Assembly (NCBI GenBank): GCA_025890175.1
Contig: JANPYM010000004.1
Location: 1,991,134 to 2,055,133, forward strand
Origin: Ciborinia camelliae
Taxonomy: Eukaryota; Ascomycota; Leotiomycetes; Helotiales; Sclerotiniaceae
Reading direction: 5' to 3'
Length of the DNA stretch: 64,000 bases
Shown here: positions 25,301-36,783 of the stretch, piece by piece
Position numbering within the stretch: the stretch's first letter is position 1
Layout: each line of letters opens with the position of its first letter
Translations under genes and position numbers: made by a program
Notes under the pieces: generated by a model
Seen by the model: the letters and a program-made list of their open reading frames with translations, nothing else
Told to the model about the DNA's origin: nothing
The model's database searches: none

Positions 25301-26765
25301 TCCTGATATTGATCGTCACTCGACCGCATCTCCTGGTGTTAACGATTCAAGGGAATCTATCCCTGGAGCTTTCCCAGGTGATGAAAATTCCAACGTCGTT
25401 ACTACACCTACCGGCGGCACCACATTAAGTGAGCAGGCTGCCGCTGATCCATTTGCGACGACTAAAGATCCTGTACGTTCCGGCACAGCGAAAGATGACT
25501 TTGATGCAGCCTTTGCAGGTTTTGGAAGCTCTAGCAAAGCCTCGGAACGTTCAAATACCGGAAGCTCTGCCGAACCCTCAGCAGCTGTAGCAGCTCCATC
25601 AGGCTTTGGTCAGGAGTTCCCTCCCATCTCGGAAGTAGAGAATGATGATGAAAGCGATAGTGCTAGCGAGGGAGGGTTCGGCGGCGGCGGCTTTGACGAC
25701 GATTTTAACCCAGCTTCTCCTGTCAAGGTTGGGAAAGCCCCGGTGAGCCCTGTCTTGTCACACGCGGCAGGTAGCACAACCGGAAGCGCAAAAGAATTCT
25801 TGAGTGCGCCAGCTCCTGCTGCTACTACTGGCAGCGATCCTCCAACTCCCGGTGCTCAAGTTTCGCCACCTGCTTATGACAAAGCCGTTACCTCGGCCGA
25901 ACAAGCACACTCAGAAGTTCAGCAATATTCCGGGCTCCTTCCATCTCGAGAAATTCCATCTGAACATTCTACATCTTCTGCTACGGCTGCCCCTCAAACT
26001 ACCTTTGGAGCCCCCCAAGGATCTTTACAACCAGCTCCACCTGCGAAGGTAGCTTTTGGCGATGACTTCGGTGATGATTTCGATGATCTTGAGGATGCTA
26101 AAGAAGGTGAAGCTGATGATGAATTTGCGAATGCTGCTTCTTCTATTCATGAATCGAGAAATGGCCTGGATGATTTTAACCCCATGTTCGATAGTCCTCC
26201 GGCATCTAGACAACAAGATCACGCCGGCAACTCTTTTGGGGGCGACGGTTCCGGATTTGGAGATTTTACTTCGTCTCCAAAACAGACCACTGCAACCCCA
26301 GTGGCTGTAAATGACAATCATGATTGGGATGCAATTTTTGCAGGCCTTGATGGACCAGGGGCCGAAGCTAACACATCTACGGCTCAAGCTACTGGTAGTG
26401 TCACGGGCTCGAACCTAAAGGCCGACGCGCCATCTGGTAGGTACTCCAATCCTCCGCCATGATCTCGTTTAAAAAGTTATAATTGACCAATTCTGGTGCT
26501 AACCTCTTATTCAGGCCCATCACAAGCTGACAGGCCAGAAATTGGAAGAGCTCTTACTGAGGCCGGAGAACATGATGATCCGATCTTGAAAAATCTTACC
26601 GGAATGGGCTACCCTAGAAATAATGCTTTGGCTGCGTTGGAGAAATATGATTATAATTTGGAGAGGGTGGGTTTTTGATTTTCTCGTGGTTGGTTTTGGG
26701 GTTCTGAGATCACATGCTAATTGTTTTGTGTATAGGCAGCCAACTATTTAGCGAGTCAATCGTAG
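22395..26765 (+). CDS. EDE1: Ede1, EH-domain endocytic scaffold
   Basis: Exons 22395-22410, 22561-22712, 22794-26436, 26515-26666 and 26736-26765 encode 1330 aa. Three EH domains lie at about residues 10-95, 136-214 and 279-361, each with the EF-hand-like pattern; examples are GRIWNLADTEQRGALTSTEF and AQIWDLADINSAGHLTMDEF. A long coiled coil follows at about 516-702 (starting SKLTNETTELANLSNQ), then low-complexity acidic and Ser/Pro/Gly stretches. A C-terminal UBA domain spans the last two introns (DPILKNLTGMGYPRNNALAA ... AANYLASQS). Ede1/Eps15 arrives first at endocytic sites, clusters adaptors through EH-NPF contacts and binds ubiquitin. NPF-bearing Sla1 is encoded 10 kb upstream. First and last exons are tiny (16 and 30 nt). 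Confidence 0.95.
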
Positions 26766-27674
26766 ATGGGGTCAATGAATGGGGATGGGTGGATGGAGAT
26801 GGATAATAGGGGCTGGGTAGGTAGGATATTAGGAGAATGGCAGAGAGGGGAGGGGGGAATATATTCGAAGGAAGGAAGGATGGATGGATGGATGGAATTG
26901 TGCATAATAATTTAGTTAATATTGTATCGATTAAGTTATACTTATACCTTATTTGCGGCTAGCGGGGGGCATTGTTAAAGTCTTTTTTTTTTGCTTCTTT
27001 TCTTTTTTTACTTTGATACTTCAGCGAAATATCCTTAACTCAATATAGTATTCGATGGTGTTTTTTTCTAGAATGAAATTGAGATTGAGATTGAGATTGA
27101 GATTGAGACAAGTGTAAGGAGGGGTATGAGAGGGTATGAAGGGGTGGGTAGAAAGTAACAAAAGCCCCCCAGCCAAGCATTCTAATTCAATCCGCACAAT
27201 GCATCTTCAAAGGCATCCTAATAAAAATGGCATATAGGTATCCATCTCCATCTCTATCTCCATGTTCATCTTCATCTTGTGGTTTGTGATATCCAACTTC
27301 GTAATCAGTGGTGGGAGTAGTGTAAATTATATCTACGTATTCGGTAAATCAAATCAAATTCACTTCGGCCACTTTATCTTCTTTATTCTTTTGTAAACTT
27401 GTAAATTTGGATAGGTAGAATTGGCCTCTTTTTTACGTCATGTTAAGTAGGTAGGTAGGTATTTTAATTTCGGTTTTGTTACTGTGAATGGGTAGTTTAA
27501 AGGAATTAATCGCTTAGCCTATGTATTTTTGTTTGTAAAAATGTTGGAGGGAATAGTTAGTTTCGATGATGGAAAGATATATTATTTACTTCTCCGATAT
27601 TTCCTAAGGGTGAAGATGGTTCTATTAAGGTTTATTGGTTCAAAGTAGATACGTAAAGTTGTGTCATCAATGAC
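26766..27674. other. convergent intergenic region with microsatellites
   Basis: About 900 bp of 3' flanks. Contains (GGAA)n/(GGAT)n near 26868-26894, five copies of a TTGAGA hexamer at about 27078-27108, poly-T runs, and (GTAG) units near 27445. No gene seen. Confidence 0.6.
27078..27108. repeat. TTGAGA hexanucleotide microsatellite
   Basis: Five perfect tandem hexamers in the intergenic region downstream of EDE1. Confidence 0.85.
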
Positions 27675-30600
27675 TTAGGTTCGTCGCCGTCTCACTTCCA
27701 CTGTCTTCATGTTCAATAGAGTATGTGTTTCCGTAACCCACTCTCCATCCTCAATCTCGCTCGGGATTTCGGAGTCATCGATAACATCAATAACAGATTC
27801 GTTATCAGAACTTTCTGTAGATTTCGACGGAAGGCGAAGGTGCGAATTTGTAGCGAGCGACATTCGAGGCGAAGATACTGATATCCTTGGCTGTTCGCTC
27901 TTTTCGGGTTGAACATTGGTATTGGCTCGAGATATTAGAAGCTCGATAAGCGGATGATTAGGCAAGCCATTTACGGAACACATCGATGCCCGGTCACTAG
28001 TGTCATTCACATACATTTGGGCCGTGTCTAAAGCGGTATGCTTGTATGAATTTTTTGCATTGATCGGCAGACCCTTATCGAGTAATAAAGATATGGCTGA
28101 TAGGAAGGCATGTGGTATGCCATTATGATTCGTGGTGGACGACGCAACGAATTCTGGCGAGCTTACGGCGGCATGTAGAGCTGTATTCTGCTTTTGATCT
28201 ACTGCCCTGATATCGATGCCGGTATCCAGGAGAAACTGAATGACTTCCTGGCTGGGATGCATACTTTCGAGAGCCACGTGTAAGAATGTCGAGCTATCTG
28301 GATACCTTTGTGTGAAATCTACACCCAGCTTCATGCGGAGCGCTTGTAGTAAAGCCACATCCCCACTCTTGATAGCAGCTCGTAAAGATCTGTCTACTTC
28401 TTTGGGTAGCTCCGCACCGCGTTCAATCAAAGCTTTGGCAATGTTGGTTGCCTCATGTTCGATTGCAATTTCTAATGGCGTACAGCCATCTTGACCAGAT
28501 AGATTTACATTCGCACTGTGTTCCAACAACAGCATAGCCATGGCATCTTTTGCTTCCTGGCCAAAGAGCTTTGCATCAGCGTGGTGGTTACGTAATGACC
28601 CAGACTTGCCCTCTTTGACCGCGCGACAGCAAAAATTGAGGCATGTGTCTCCTCTTACCAGGCCATCTGTGTCTACACCATAATCAAGGAGTAGTTTCGC
28701 GAGTTGTTTATTTGAACCACGGACAGCAGCGTAGAGACTTCGTGTCCCAATAGTTTGCCCAGGATTGCCTCTAGCGTAATGAGGTTCTGTAAGAAATAAC
28801 CTCACTATCTCCCCGAAACCTCTATTTGCTGCAATCTCGAGAGGGTAATATTGGTATGCTGCTTCACTGCCACTCCACACATGCATAACTTCATTTCCCT
28901 TGAGCTCAGAAAGTGCATTCCAATCAGTACTCTGGTGTAACAGCAGAGCCTTAACTAATACCGTCAGCCCGTATAGACAAGCCACAAACAAGGGTGATGA
29001 TGACTCCCTGATGGAAAGCATCAATTCAAAAGGGGGATCACGACGGTGTGTGAGTGGCGAGAGTGACTGCTTCCATTCCAGAAATCCATTGCTATAAGAA
29101 TCATCAATTCCAAGGAAGGCCTTCAAGAATTTACTCGTCGACGTTATAGATTGAGCTAACCTGCAATGTATAATCCAAAACTCGGTTGCGTATTTGGCAA
29201 AGTTTTCATTGAGCTCAAGAATATTTTGAGCTTTCTCCTTTAGCATGGACTCCGGAGAGAGATTATTCCATGACTTCCACAAGAAAACACAGAGGCAACG
29301 TTCCATGAGGAAAAGTTCTGTAGATAAAGTCGTGAACTCCGTTCCAGCTTTTTTGAGCAAGTACTCTCGGACTGAATGATGCGCAAAACGATACGAGCCG
29401 CGAGAGCTAGTATCTTTGTCGAATACAACAAGATTGCGACAGGCATTGACTATATCAGAACCATTGCCGGCAATTATGTCAATCTTCTTCAGATCTAGGT
29501 CTAGATCGATGGAGACTGCAGCAAGCATCTCATCATTGGTAAGGACTCTTCGGGCATTGAGTAGTACTCGAAACGTCATGATAGCAATCTTTTGGCTGGC
29601 AAGACCTGAACTCATAATTTTGTTATACACAAAATCGTAGGATTCTTCGAGAGACTTTGGGAGATTCCCGAGGAAATCGTCGATATCTCTCTCCACGTTC
29701 ACCTCGTCGCTGCATAGTTGATCAAGCTGTAGATCAGCCCAACGGAACCTAGGTTCTGTGTCAGAGGTATCAAGTTGTGAATAGTGTAATGCACTTACAT
29801 TCCATTAGCGTCTCGGATAAGAGCGTTCGTAATATGGCTTTCTATGCGTTGTTTTCTTTCCATTCGATTTGCAATTACTTCACGCGACTCCCCTATCCCT
29901 TCGGCTAAGTCATTTAGACCTGGGATGATTTGGCCATTATTAATTGCATTTCGAACTTTGATATTGACATAATTTTGGATGTCTTCAGAATTATCACTCG
30001 CTTTGATGAAAACGCATTGCGCGAAATTCTCAAGTTGACATACTATGTTTCCATCTCTGCGACTCGAAATGAAAATCTTGACAGTACTGTCAGAAGCTGC
30101 GACAATCGTTTTGAATATCGAAATAAGATCGCATCTGTTGACAGGGTTGCACTCATCGAGAGCATCGATGATTAAAAATGCAGGAGTTTCCCGAAATACC
30201 CTTAGAAGTGTTTCGGTCGTCTCTTTGATACTCAATGGCGCCTTTGGTTCCCTTCCACGATTCATCTGTTTCGTTTTCTCGTAGACCTCGAGAACAGGGT
30301 CTCTAATTCGAGGCCCAGTAGAGTCGCTGGTAGAAGCAAGCTGTTCTAAAATGCTACGTAAAATCTCTTCGGGATTTGATCTGGCTGGCTCTGCTGTATT
30401 TAAAGAACAGTAAAAGTATGCGATAGATGCAGTGCCATTAGCTCCTAAGAGCGTTGGGTTTCGATGAAGATCGTCAATTACCGAAGACCTAAGTACATAT
30501 ATCAGCGACATACACATCTGCAAGGATTCCCACGCCTACGCTAAGAAACTTTTACCAGAGCCAGCTGCATTCCTCAACATTAGCCATAAATATTACGGTA

Positions 30601-31843
30601 TCACAAATAGACTGGTGAGCACTAAACTAACCTATCCCACTGAGCCAGAGAATTGATGACAGGCTTGACCGTCTCCAATCCGTGTATTTATCAGAGTGTA
30701 GAAGCCATTGGCAAGAGCCCTTGAGACGGTCATCCTGTTTTTGTATATGGTAGGTTGCTGGCACTTCCTTAGAAAGCCAATTTAAAATAATTTCTCGTTT
30801 CTCGGCTGCATAATATATTTAGCTTTCTTGCAGTAAACTAGGATACTACGAAATACATACATTTCATGGCAGTATGACTATCTTGTAGCAGTTTGGTATG
30901 TTCTGTCTGTTGAATAGCGATATCGTCAACTTTGTAGTGCAGACCTGTTACATTAGCATAGTTTACTATCTCTCATGAAGACTCACCAACCATTGACGGA
31001 TTTAGTAAGCTTGTCAACCTCTTCTACTATCGTAACGCCGTCTTGTACATTTATACCGTTAGTCGATACGTTCCTCCGATGTTGTGAGTAGAAACATACT
31101 TTGACAGCTGATCAGCTGGGCACAAGAGTCAAGTCTACTGCGCGCCACGAATATCTTGTCGAGATATTTCTGGAAACGGTTTGCCGGTAGGATGAAAGGC
31201 AACAATAGTTTGCGTCCTAATTCTGTTAATCCTTGGTTGTACCAAAATCTTTCGCGTATCACTCACGACTTCTTGACATTGAATAGTAGTGGATGGTATA
31301 GGATTCAAACTTCAGGATAGCCACGTATAAACCTAGTAAAGCATCCTCAAAGCCGCTCTCGTCTCCACCCACTCGCTGCGAAAGGAGCTTTTCCATATAG
31401 CTGCATTGACTGATCGTTTTGGAGATTGTCTCAACACCATCTGTTGTGATTCCATATACCAAACTTCCTTGTATTACGATCTCGAGCAAGAATTGCACTG
31501 CCGCCCAAGGTAGTGCTGCATGTACAGAATCATAATTGATGACGGTGCTTCCTACTTCTCTAAACTTTTGTACCCAATGCAATACTCCTGCGAATGCATC
31601 CCGCATGTATAAATGCGTCCCATCGCTCTTTCTATACTTCATAGCGTTCTTGTCGGCTTCATCTTTCTTCTTCGTAGCGGAAGCTTCCACTTGCTTCAAG
31701 ATTGTCAAGCAATCAGAATGATCGAGCCTTCTCAGTTCTCGTGCGTGTTTTTGCTCAAGCTTCTGTAGGGCTTTGTTCCATCTATCTTCACTCGATGTGG
31801 TTGGAGTACCCAGCGTACGAGTGCGCGAATTTGCTGTCGCCAT
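27675..31843 (-). CDS. STAND/NLR-like protein: NACHT_N, NACHT, ankyrin repeats
   Basis: Eight exons: 31843-31267, 31216-31100, 31041-30991, 30929-30861, 30805-30632, 30564-30540, 30488-29799 and 29748-27675, giving 1258 aa. The 3rd/4th junction (donor GTTGGT) is the least certain. Residues about 20-200 resemble the fungal NACHT_N domain (VHAALPWAAVQFLLEIVIQG). The P-loop GIAGSGKSFL (about 327-336) is split by an intron, and Walker B is AFLIIDALDECNP near 447. Then come the winged-helix part (GMFRWADLQLDQLC, FRFAHHSVREYLL-like RFAHHSVREYLLKK) and ankyrin repeats over roughly residues 720-1170. Such proteins sense non-self or damage and can trigger heterokaryon incompatibility or defence. The trigger and effector action here are unknown. 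A start at 31984 is open but adds a hydrophobic, unlikely leader; the ATG at 31843 has a better context. Confidence 0.88.
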
Positions 31844-33559
31844 CACTAATTTGAAAATGAACGTATTAAAGAAACGATTTTTCATTAGGAAGATCGGGGT
31901 TATTAAAGCAACTGTAAGAATACCTATTTGCATATTTACACAACTGCTCATAGTATAAGAAACCGGGCACAGCCTTAAACACATGCAGGCAGTTTCGACG
32001 AGTTAAAGAATATTTGCCAATCACTTGTGGAAGCTCTTAGGTCTCTATATAGCAATCCTGCAGCTCTCCGTCTCGTCTAGATACACCAGCTAGGCACTGC
32101 ATAGAGCCTCGACCAATAACTACCTAGGCAAGGACTATCAAAACCGTTTTCCTAGATTTCTCGAAAATAGCCACCCATCCACCATCATGCGACTTTTCGT
32201 TGTTCCAATCTTCCTTCGACATTCAAATGCACCATCTAGTCTGCCTAACTCATGTTACATTTCATTGTTATACAGCGTTTGGGACAATAAAAAAAAGCAT
32301 TCAATAGTGCGCGCTACTAAATCGAAATTGTAAGCTTCCAATACTCAAAAAGTATCTTTTATATTGATTAAATATTCAAAATAAATTGAATTCTTTTTGT
32401 TAAATCAATATTCTAGATAACTTTATAATATGAAATAGTTTCAATGTACAAAACAGATTGATTGAATATTCAAAACAAATTGAATTCTTTTCGTAAAATC
32501 AATATTCTAAATAACTTTATAATATGAAATGGTTTCAATGTACAAAACAGATTGATTGAATATTCAAAACAAATTGAATTCTTTTCGTAAAATCAATATT
32601 CTAAATAACTTTATAATATGAAATAGTTTCAAAGTATGAAATCAAGTTCATTGTCAGAGGGGCTACAGTCCAGCATATCCGAGACTCTTGTGGCGAAGAA
32701 TACAAGAAGCGCTGCAGTCCATACAATATCCATCACATAAGGCTTCTGGCAACTTCGGGGGTACCAAATGCCCAGAAGTTCACTATAAGAACCCCGAGTA
32801 GGATCTACAGTATCCTTTAAAATTTGGTTGAGCTGTGCAATGCAGAGGTATTTAGTTTTCAACAACGTGGGCTGGACAGAAGATCCGGTCCGGTATCACA
32901 TCATTTTGGAACAGAGGTTAGAGGTGATGTTATTATGCGTTCTGTTTCTCAAGCAAGAGTTAAAGAGGAATCTTTACACTAGAAACTTATGAGAGATCTA
33001 GATGCTGGTATAATTTTCTCTCATCTAAGCAAACGATTTCGTATAACATTCCCACAGATCATGATATATACGCCATGCCAACATACGCCTTTCATATATT
33101 CTTTTCTATGGCAAACACAATGTGTTCATATGCCAACTTCATATGCCAACTTCAAATATATTCTTAAATATACCATTCCCACATTATCAGATAATATCAA
33201 GAAGTCCAGCTCAATGAGAACGGTTCACTAAAACTCTCCCGAGTGTCTAGACATCTTTGCTTACAACTAGAAACCTTGGAATGTCCAGATCCTAATTGGG
33301 CTCTGGATTTAAAACTTTCGATTCAAGATATTGAAGCTTTCTAAAAGCCTTGTTTTGAACGTCAAAATTCATATTAAACACTATACTTGTGACTTTTAAA
33401 CTTTTGAGAAATCCAACTTTTGATTTCCAAATCAAGACTAAATATTAAAACCCCATTCGTATAAGGTTGCGTGCAAATTATCCTTGATAGCCCCAATGCT
33501 ATATAAAGTTCATCAAATCGTAACAATACTAATACACAAACAAACTCTTCAACTCAAAA
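31844..33559. other. AT-rich intergenic region
   Basis: About 1.7 kb with a 94-bp tandem repeat (32345-32635). A minus frame at 32629-32865 contains a hydrophobic stretch (IVWTAALLVFFATRVSD) that could be a relic, but I cannot support a gene. Confidence 0.5.
32345..32635. repeat. 94-bp AT-rich tandem repeat, about three copies
   Basis: Units near 32362, 32456 and 32550 are spaced exactly 94 bp. The second and third copies are almost identical and the first is more diverged. GC is only about 20 percent. Recognisable core: ATTGAATTCTTTTCGTAAAA. It lies about 500 bp upstream of the STAND gene start. Confidence 0.9.
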
Positions 33560-34891
33560 TCAAAGGTGCCCACCAACGCTATCAGACTCACTACTTCCGA
33601 ACCCAGTCCACCCCTGGAAATCATCGGCAAATGTGACAGCCATTGACAAATATCTCTCATGTACATCTCCCCAGGTGAAAGCTGCTTCCTTCATAGCTCG
33701 TATTGCTTTCACATAATGTGGATCAGTCGACCACACACCATTAATAGCCTTATCCTCCACATATTTCCATCCTCTCCCAGGTTTCTGCTCAATGTCTTCG
33801 TTTATTTCCGGTCTCATTTGGGCGCAGTATACAGCGATCGTGAATAACCACCATTGTCGAATCAAACTTATTTGAAACTTCGCAGGGACGAAAGGAAGTA
33901 AAATCCGAACAGCGTGACTCGTAGTGAGAAGATGAACCACATAAAAGTCGTACGCGTGAGTGCCAGGCTTAACTGTTTGAACGAGCAAGTGGGCAGCTGC
34001 TTCTTGAGAATCTTGGAATTGTTTTTGAGGATCGGTAATGCTCCATGCGTTCCAATGCTCCAAGATAAAGTCCTCGTGATTCTCGAATAGTTTAGTTATA
34101 TTAGATGGCGATGGCCCATCTAAAACACCATCTAATCGCGAGTCCGCATGTATTTTTTGAAGGATTTCTAGGGGTGACGTCGTGCTATAAGCGGAGGCTT
34201 TTGTGTAGGATGGATCATCGAGGTATTTATGCATAAAGTCGTAGCAGGTCGATGTTAGGGAGAGTGCTTCGATGGCTAGTTCGCGACTATTTAATTCGAC
34301 TGCATAACCGAGATGGATAAGGGGGTGGCCGACTAGAACACTCGTCAGTATGAGTGTGGCAAAATAGATGCTATACGTACGTCCTGAGGTCAAAGCATTG
34401 ACAAGAGGAGCTTTGCCACTATACAGATACTCCTCTACTAAAGCTTTCCAATCGTAGCTAAATTTTAAGGCGAGTTCATCTTCAAAGAAATCAACGTACG
34501 CCCTTTGGTATGTCTTCTCTCCTAAGAACTCTCTCCAATCTGCATCGGTAATCTCTCCAGGAGAGTCCTTCCATTCCTCAAGATATTTTGATTCTTCGGC
34601 ATAAACTTTTTGTAATTGGTCGTAATCTGCGCCTAGAAGATATGCGGAGCCTAGATGATGTGGTAAATGATTGTGAAATCGATTTTGGTTGTAAAGGATT
34701 GAGTGGTTAATATGGTTCGATCTCAAGAGATGCTTCAAAGTTCTTGGTCTTTTCTCCGGAGCTGTTTCAATGTCATGAACTTCAACTGATGGGAGAATTA
34801 TCGATTGTGTTGAAGAACCGATAGTAGTATTAGCGACATATTTATAGATTCTGTTCACAATAGGAACCCAATTAATCATAGGGGCCGACAT
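33560..34891 (-). CDS. questin-oxidase-like protein (DUF4243)
   Basis: Exons 34891-34381 and 34332-33560 encode 427 aa. The chain matches the questin oxidase-like family (Pfam PF14027): NHLPHHLGSAYLLGADYDQLQKVY near residues 73-96, then across the intron NALTSG joined to LGHPLIHLGYAVELNSREL, and in the C-terminal half KPGTHAYDFYVVHLLTTSHA. Characterised members (GedK, AflY/HypA) do Baeyer-Villiger-type ring opening of anthraquinones in polyketide pathways; no flavin motif is present in the family. No polyketide synthase lies in this window, so the substrate is unknown. The 48-nt intron (34333-34380) is in frame and stop-free. Divergent from the Ipa1-like gene across about 310 bp. Confidence 0.88.
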   Translation of the reverse strand: MSAPMINWVPIVNRIYKYVANTTIGSSTQSIILPSVEVHDIETAPEKRPRTLKHLLRSNHINHSILYNQNRFHNHLPHHLGSAYLLGADYDQLQKVYAEESKYLEEWKDSPGEITDADWREFLGEKTYQRAYVDFFEDELALKFSYDWKALVEEYLYSGKAPLVNALTSGRTYSIYFATLILTSVLVGHPLIHLGYAVELNSRELAIEALSLTSTCYDFMHKYLDDPSYTKASAYSTTSPLEILQKIHADSRLDGVLDGPSPSNITKLFENHEDFILEHWNAWSITDPQKQFQDSQEAAAHLLVQTVKPGTHAYDFYVVHLLTTSHAVRILLPFVPAKFQISLIRQWWLFTIAVYCAQMRPEINEDIEQKPGRGWKYVEDKAINGVWSTDPHYVKAIRAMKEAAFTWGDVHERYLSMAVTFADDFQGWTGFGSSESDSVGGHL

Positions 34892-35204
34892 GATTGCTGT
34901 GATGTTGTTAATAAGTCCATCAACTGATGATGAGAGTCTGAGATTCAGAACAAAAGTGTGGGGAAGCTTGAGCTTATACGGGCAGAATGATCTGGGTGGC
35001 GGTATAATAAAAGCGGTGAGACAAGCTTTGTTGAGAGTGCATGTGGCGTTTATGGTTTATAAAAGCGGGGTCGCGTCATGGCATCGGAAAATCTCCAGCG
35101 CCGAACAATATGCATAAACTTGATACTTAGAGAACGCGTCGCGACATTTGACACAGTTCAACCATGAGAGTCCATCTTTTGAAGTTATTGGCTTCCATCA
35201 AGCA
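34892..35204. promoter_or_regulatory. shared promoter between divergent genes
   Basis: Only 313 bp separate the two start codons, so both promoters must lie here. No known binding motif identified. Confidence 0.5.
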
Positions 35205-36783
35205 ATGTCTCCAATCAAGCCCTTGATCTATGCAGAACTTCTATCAAATATTCGTCAGATATCTATTCTCGCATTCTTAGATACTCCATCTGATTCTGCC
35301 ACAAAAGCTGAATTGTCGGCCGATGGAACTCTATTGAAATTGCATCATGGCGAACAGGATATTGAATTAAAGCTTCCAGGTCAGGTGGTATCAAACTCAG
35401 AGTTACGAGAGTTCCCTCTTGGTAGCATTGAGCTATCATGGCGTCTTCCTTTGGCAGGAGACTTTCAACGAGCTGATATAGATATCGCTCAAACTATCGA
35501 AGCACCCTGGGCAGCAAAAGATATGGTTATTGGTGAACAAGTTCTAGAGTGCCGTAAGTGCTCTGCGACCATCGTGGAAGCAGGTCGCATCAAAGAATGG
35601 AGAGATCTTCCAAGTGAGGGTTGGGCAGAAATGATGGATTTTTGGCATTGCCACAAGCCATCAGACCATGCTAACAATAGCCATGAAAACGAGAATCAAA
35701 CTGATCTGGCTTCTACGAAAGGTTATGGGGCGAATACAAAGTTCACTGCACAGGCTGGAATTGGATTTGTGGACCACTCAAGTTTTCTTCTGGCAGAAAC
35801 CGATTGTAGCCTTCCTGGTGGAGGTAACGAGGTAAATTACAATTCCTTCCCTTTTCTTCATTTGCGACCTCAGTATTTACGGGTACCAAGAAGGAGGCCA
35901 GGCCCTTCTCTATAGCCTGGTCACCGATACAAATACCCAAGATTAAGCACTTGTTGTCGCTCTGCTCCGGCAGCAGTCGATTTCATTTACCCTCTTCTTA
36001 GGATTATGGGTTCCTGAATTGACTGGAGGCTTTCAAACCTTGGTATTTCAATTCGCCGTATCTTCTTTGAGATCTTGGAAGTCACGGGATTAACACAAGG
36101 GACATTTATCAGTAATGGTCTGACAATTTTGAATCAAGTCAGGTTTCAAATAGTTTACCATGCTCTAACTATTGTTACGCTTACAGATAAAGAGGACTAT
36201 TCATTGTGAAAATGGCTGGTGTCTCGCTACAATTGGCTATAGTGATCCTCATAACGAAGGCATAAGACTTTTCAAGTGGAGTTTGCGGATGGCAACTTCC
36301 CCAAACTCTCCGTTATCCGGCCTCTCGTGCGCGGATTTTGAGCCATCAATGGCCTCAATTATTTCAGCGCAATTCTTAGCAATTATGAACGCGTCTTGTG
36401 TCTCCCGTTTGGTATTGTTACCCACACCCCAGACCGAGAAGCTTGGCCCAGTGTACCCAGGCCTCAGCATTTGGGTATTTAACCCGGCGATCAGGTATAC
36501 CTCTGCATATTTTTACCACAGTAGGAAAACGCATTTCTCAACATCCGGCAAACCTGGAATCTCAGCTATGAAAATTCTCTGGAAACAATGTGCTCCGATT
36601 AGGGATTCGTCAGCCGAGAATGAGTCTGTGGAGGAGCTGGAGCTACCCGGAGATGTATTGCATGGATTTGAACATTACCTAGGGGAGGTCACAAAAAGAT
36701 ACCTTCCACCAAGCGCGAGAAAGTTGCAAGATTGGAACGTGTCGCTTTTGGAAAGGTACGAAGCAAAGGCAAAAGTGGCATGA
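35205..36783 (+). CDS. Ipa1/UBE3D-like E2-binding protein (HECT_2 family)
   Basis: Exons 35205-35831 and 36187-36783 encode 407 aa. The Met at 35205 (MSPIKPLIYAELLSNIRQIS) is chosen over an open upstream Met at 35148 because family members begin here. Seen: LSADGTLLKLHHGEQDIELK, WRLPLAG, ECRKCSATIVE, the signature EGWAEMMDFWHCHKP with conserved Cys/His, GIGFVDHSSFLLAETDC, then after the intron HCENGWC, GIRLFKW, and the closing YLPPSARKLQDWNVSLLERY. Human UBE3D binds the E2 UbcH10, and yeast Ipa1 is needed for mRNA cleavage and polyadenylation. The intron (355 nt, GTAAAT..TTACAG) is much longer than most here, but both phases are 0 and the joined protein fits the family spacing. Confidence 0.82.

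Noticed and set aside
31844..31984. Upstream in-frame extension of the STAND protein
   Set aside because: Adds a hydrophobic leader unlike the family and has a weaker start context than the ATG at 31843.
32629..32865. Possible small membrane protein on minus strand
   Set aside because: 78 codons, one hydrophobic stretch, no conserved motif that I recognise; could be a relic but unsupported.
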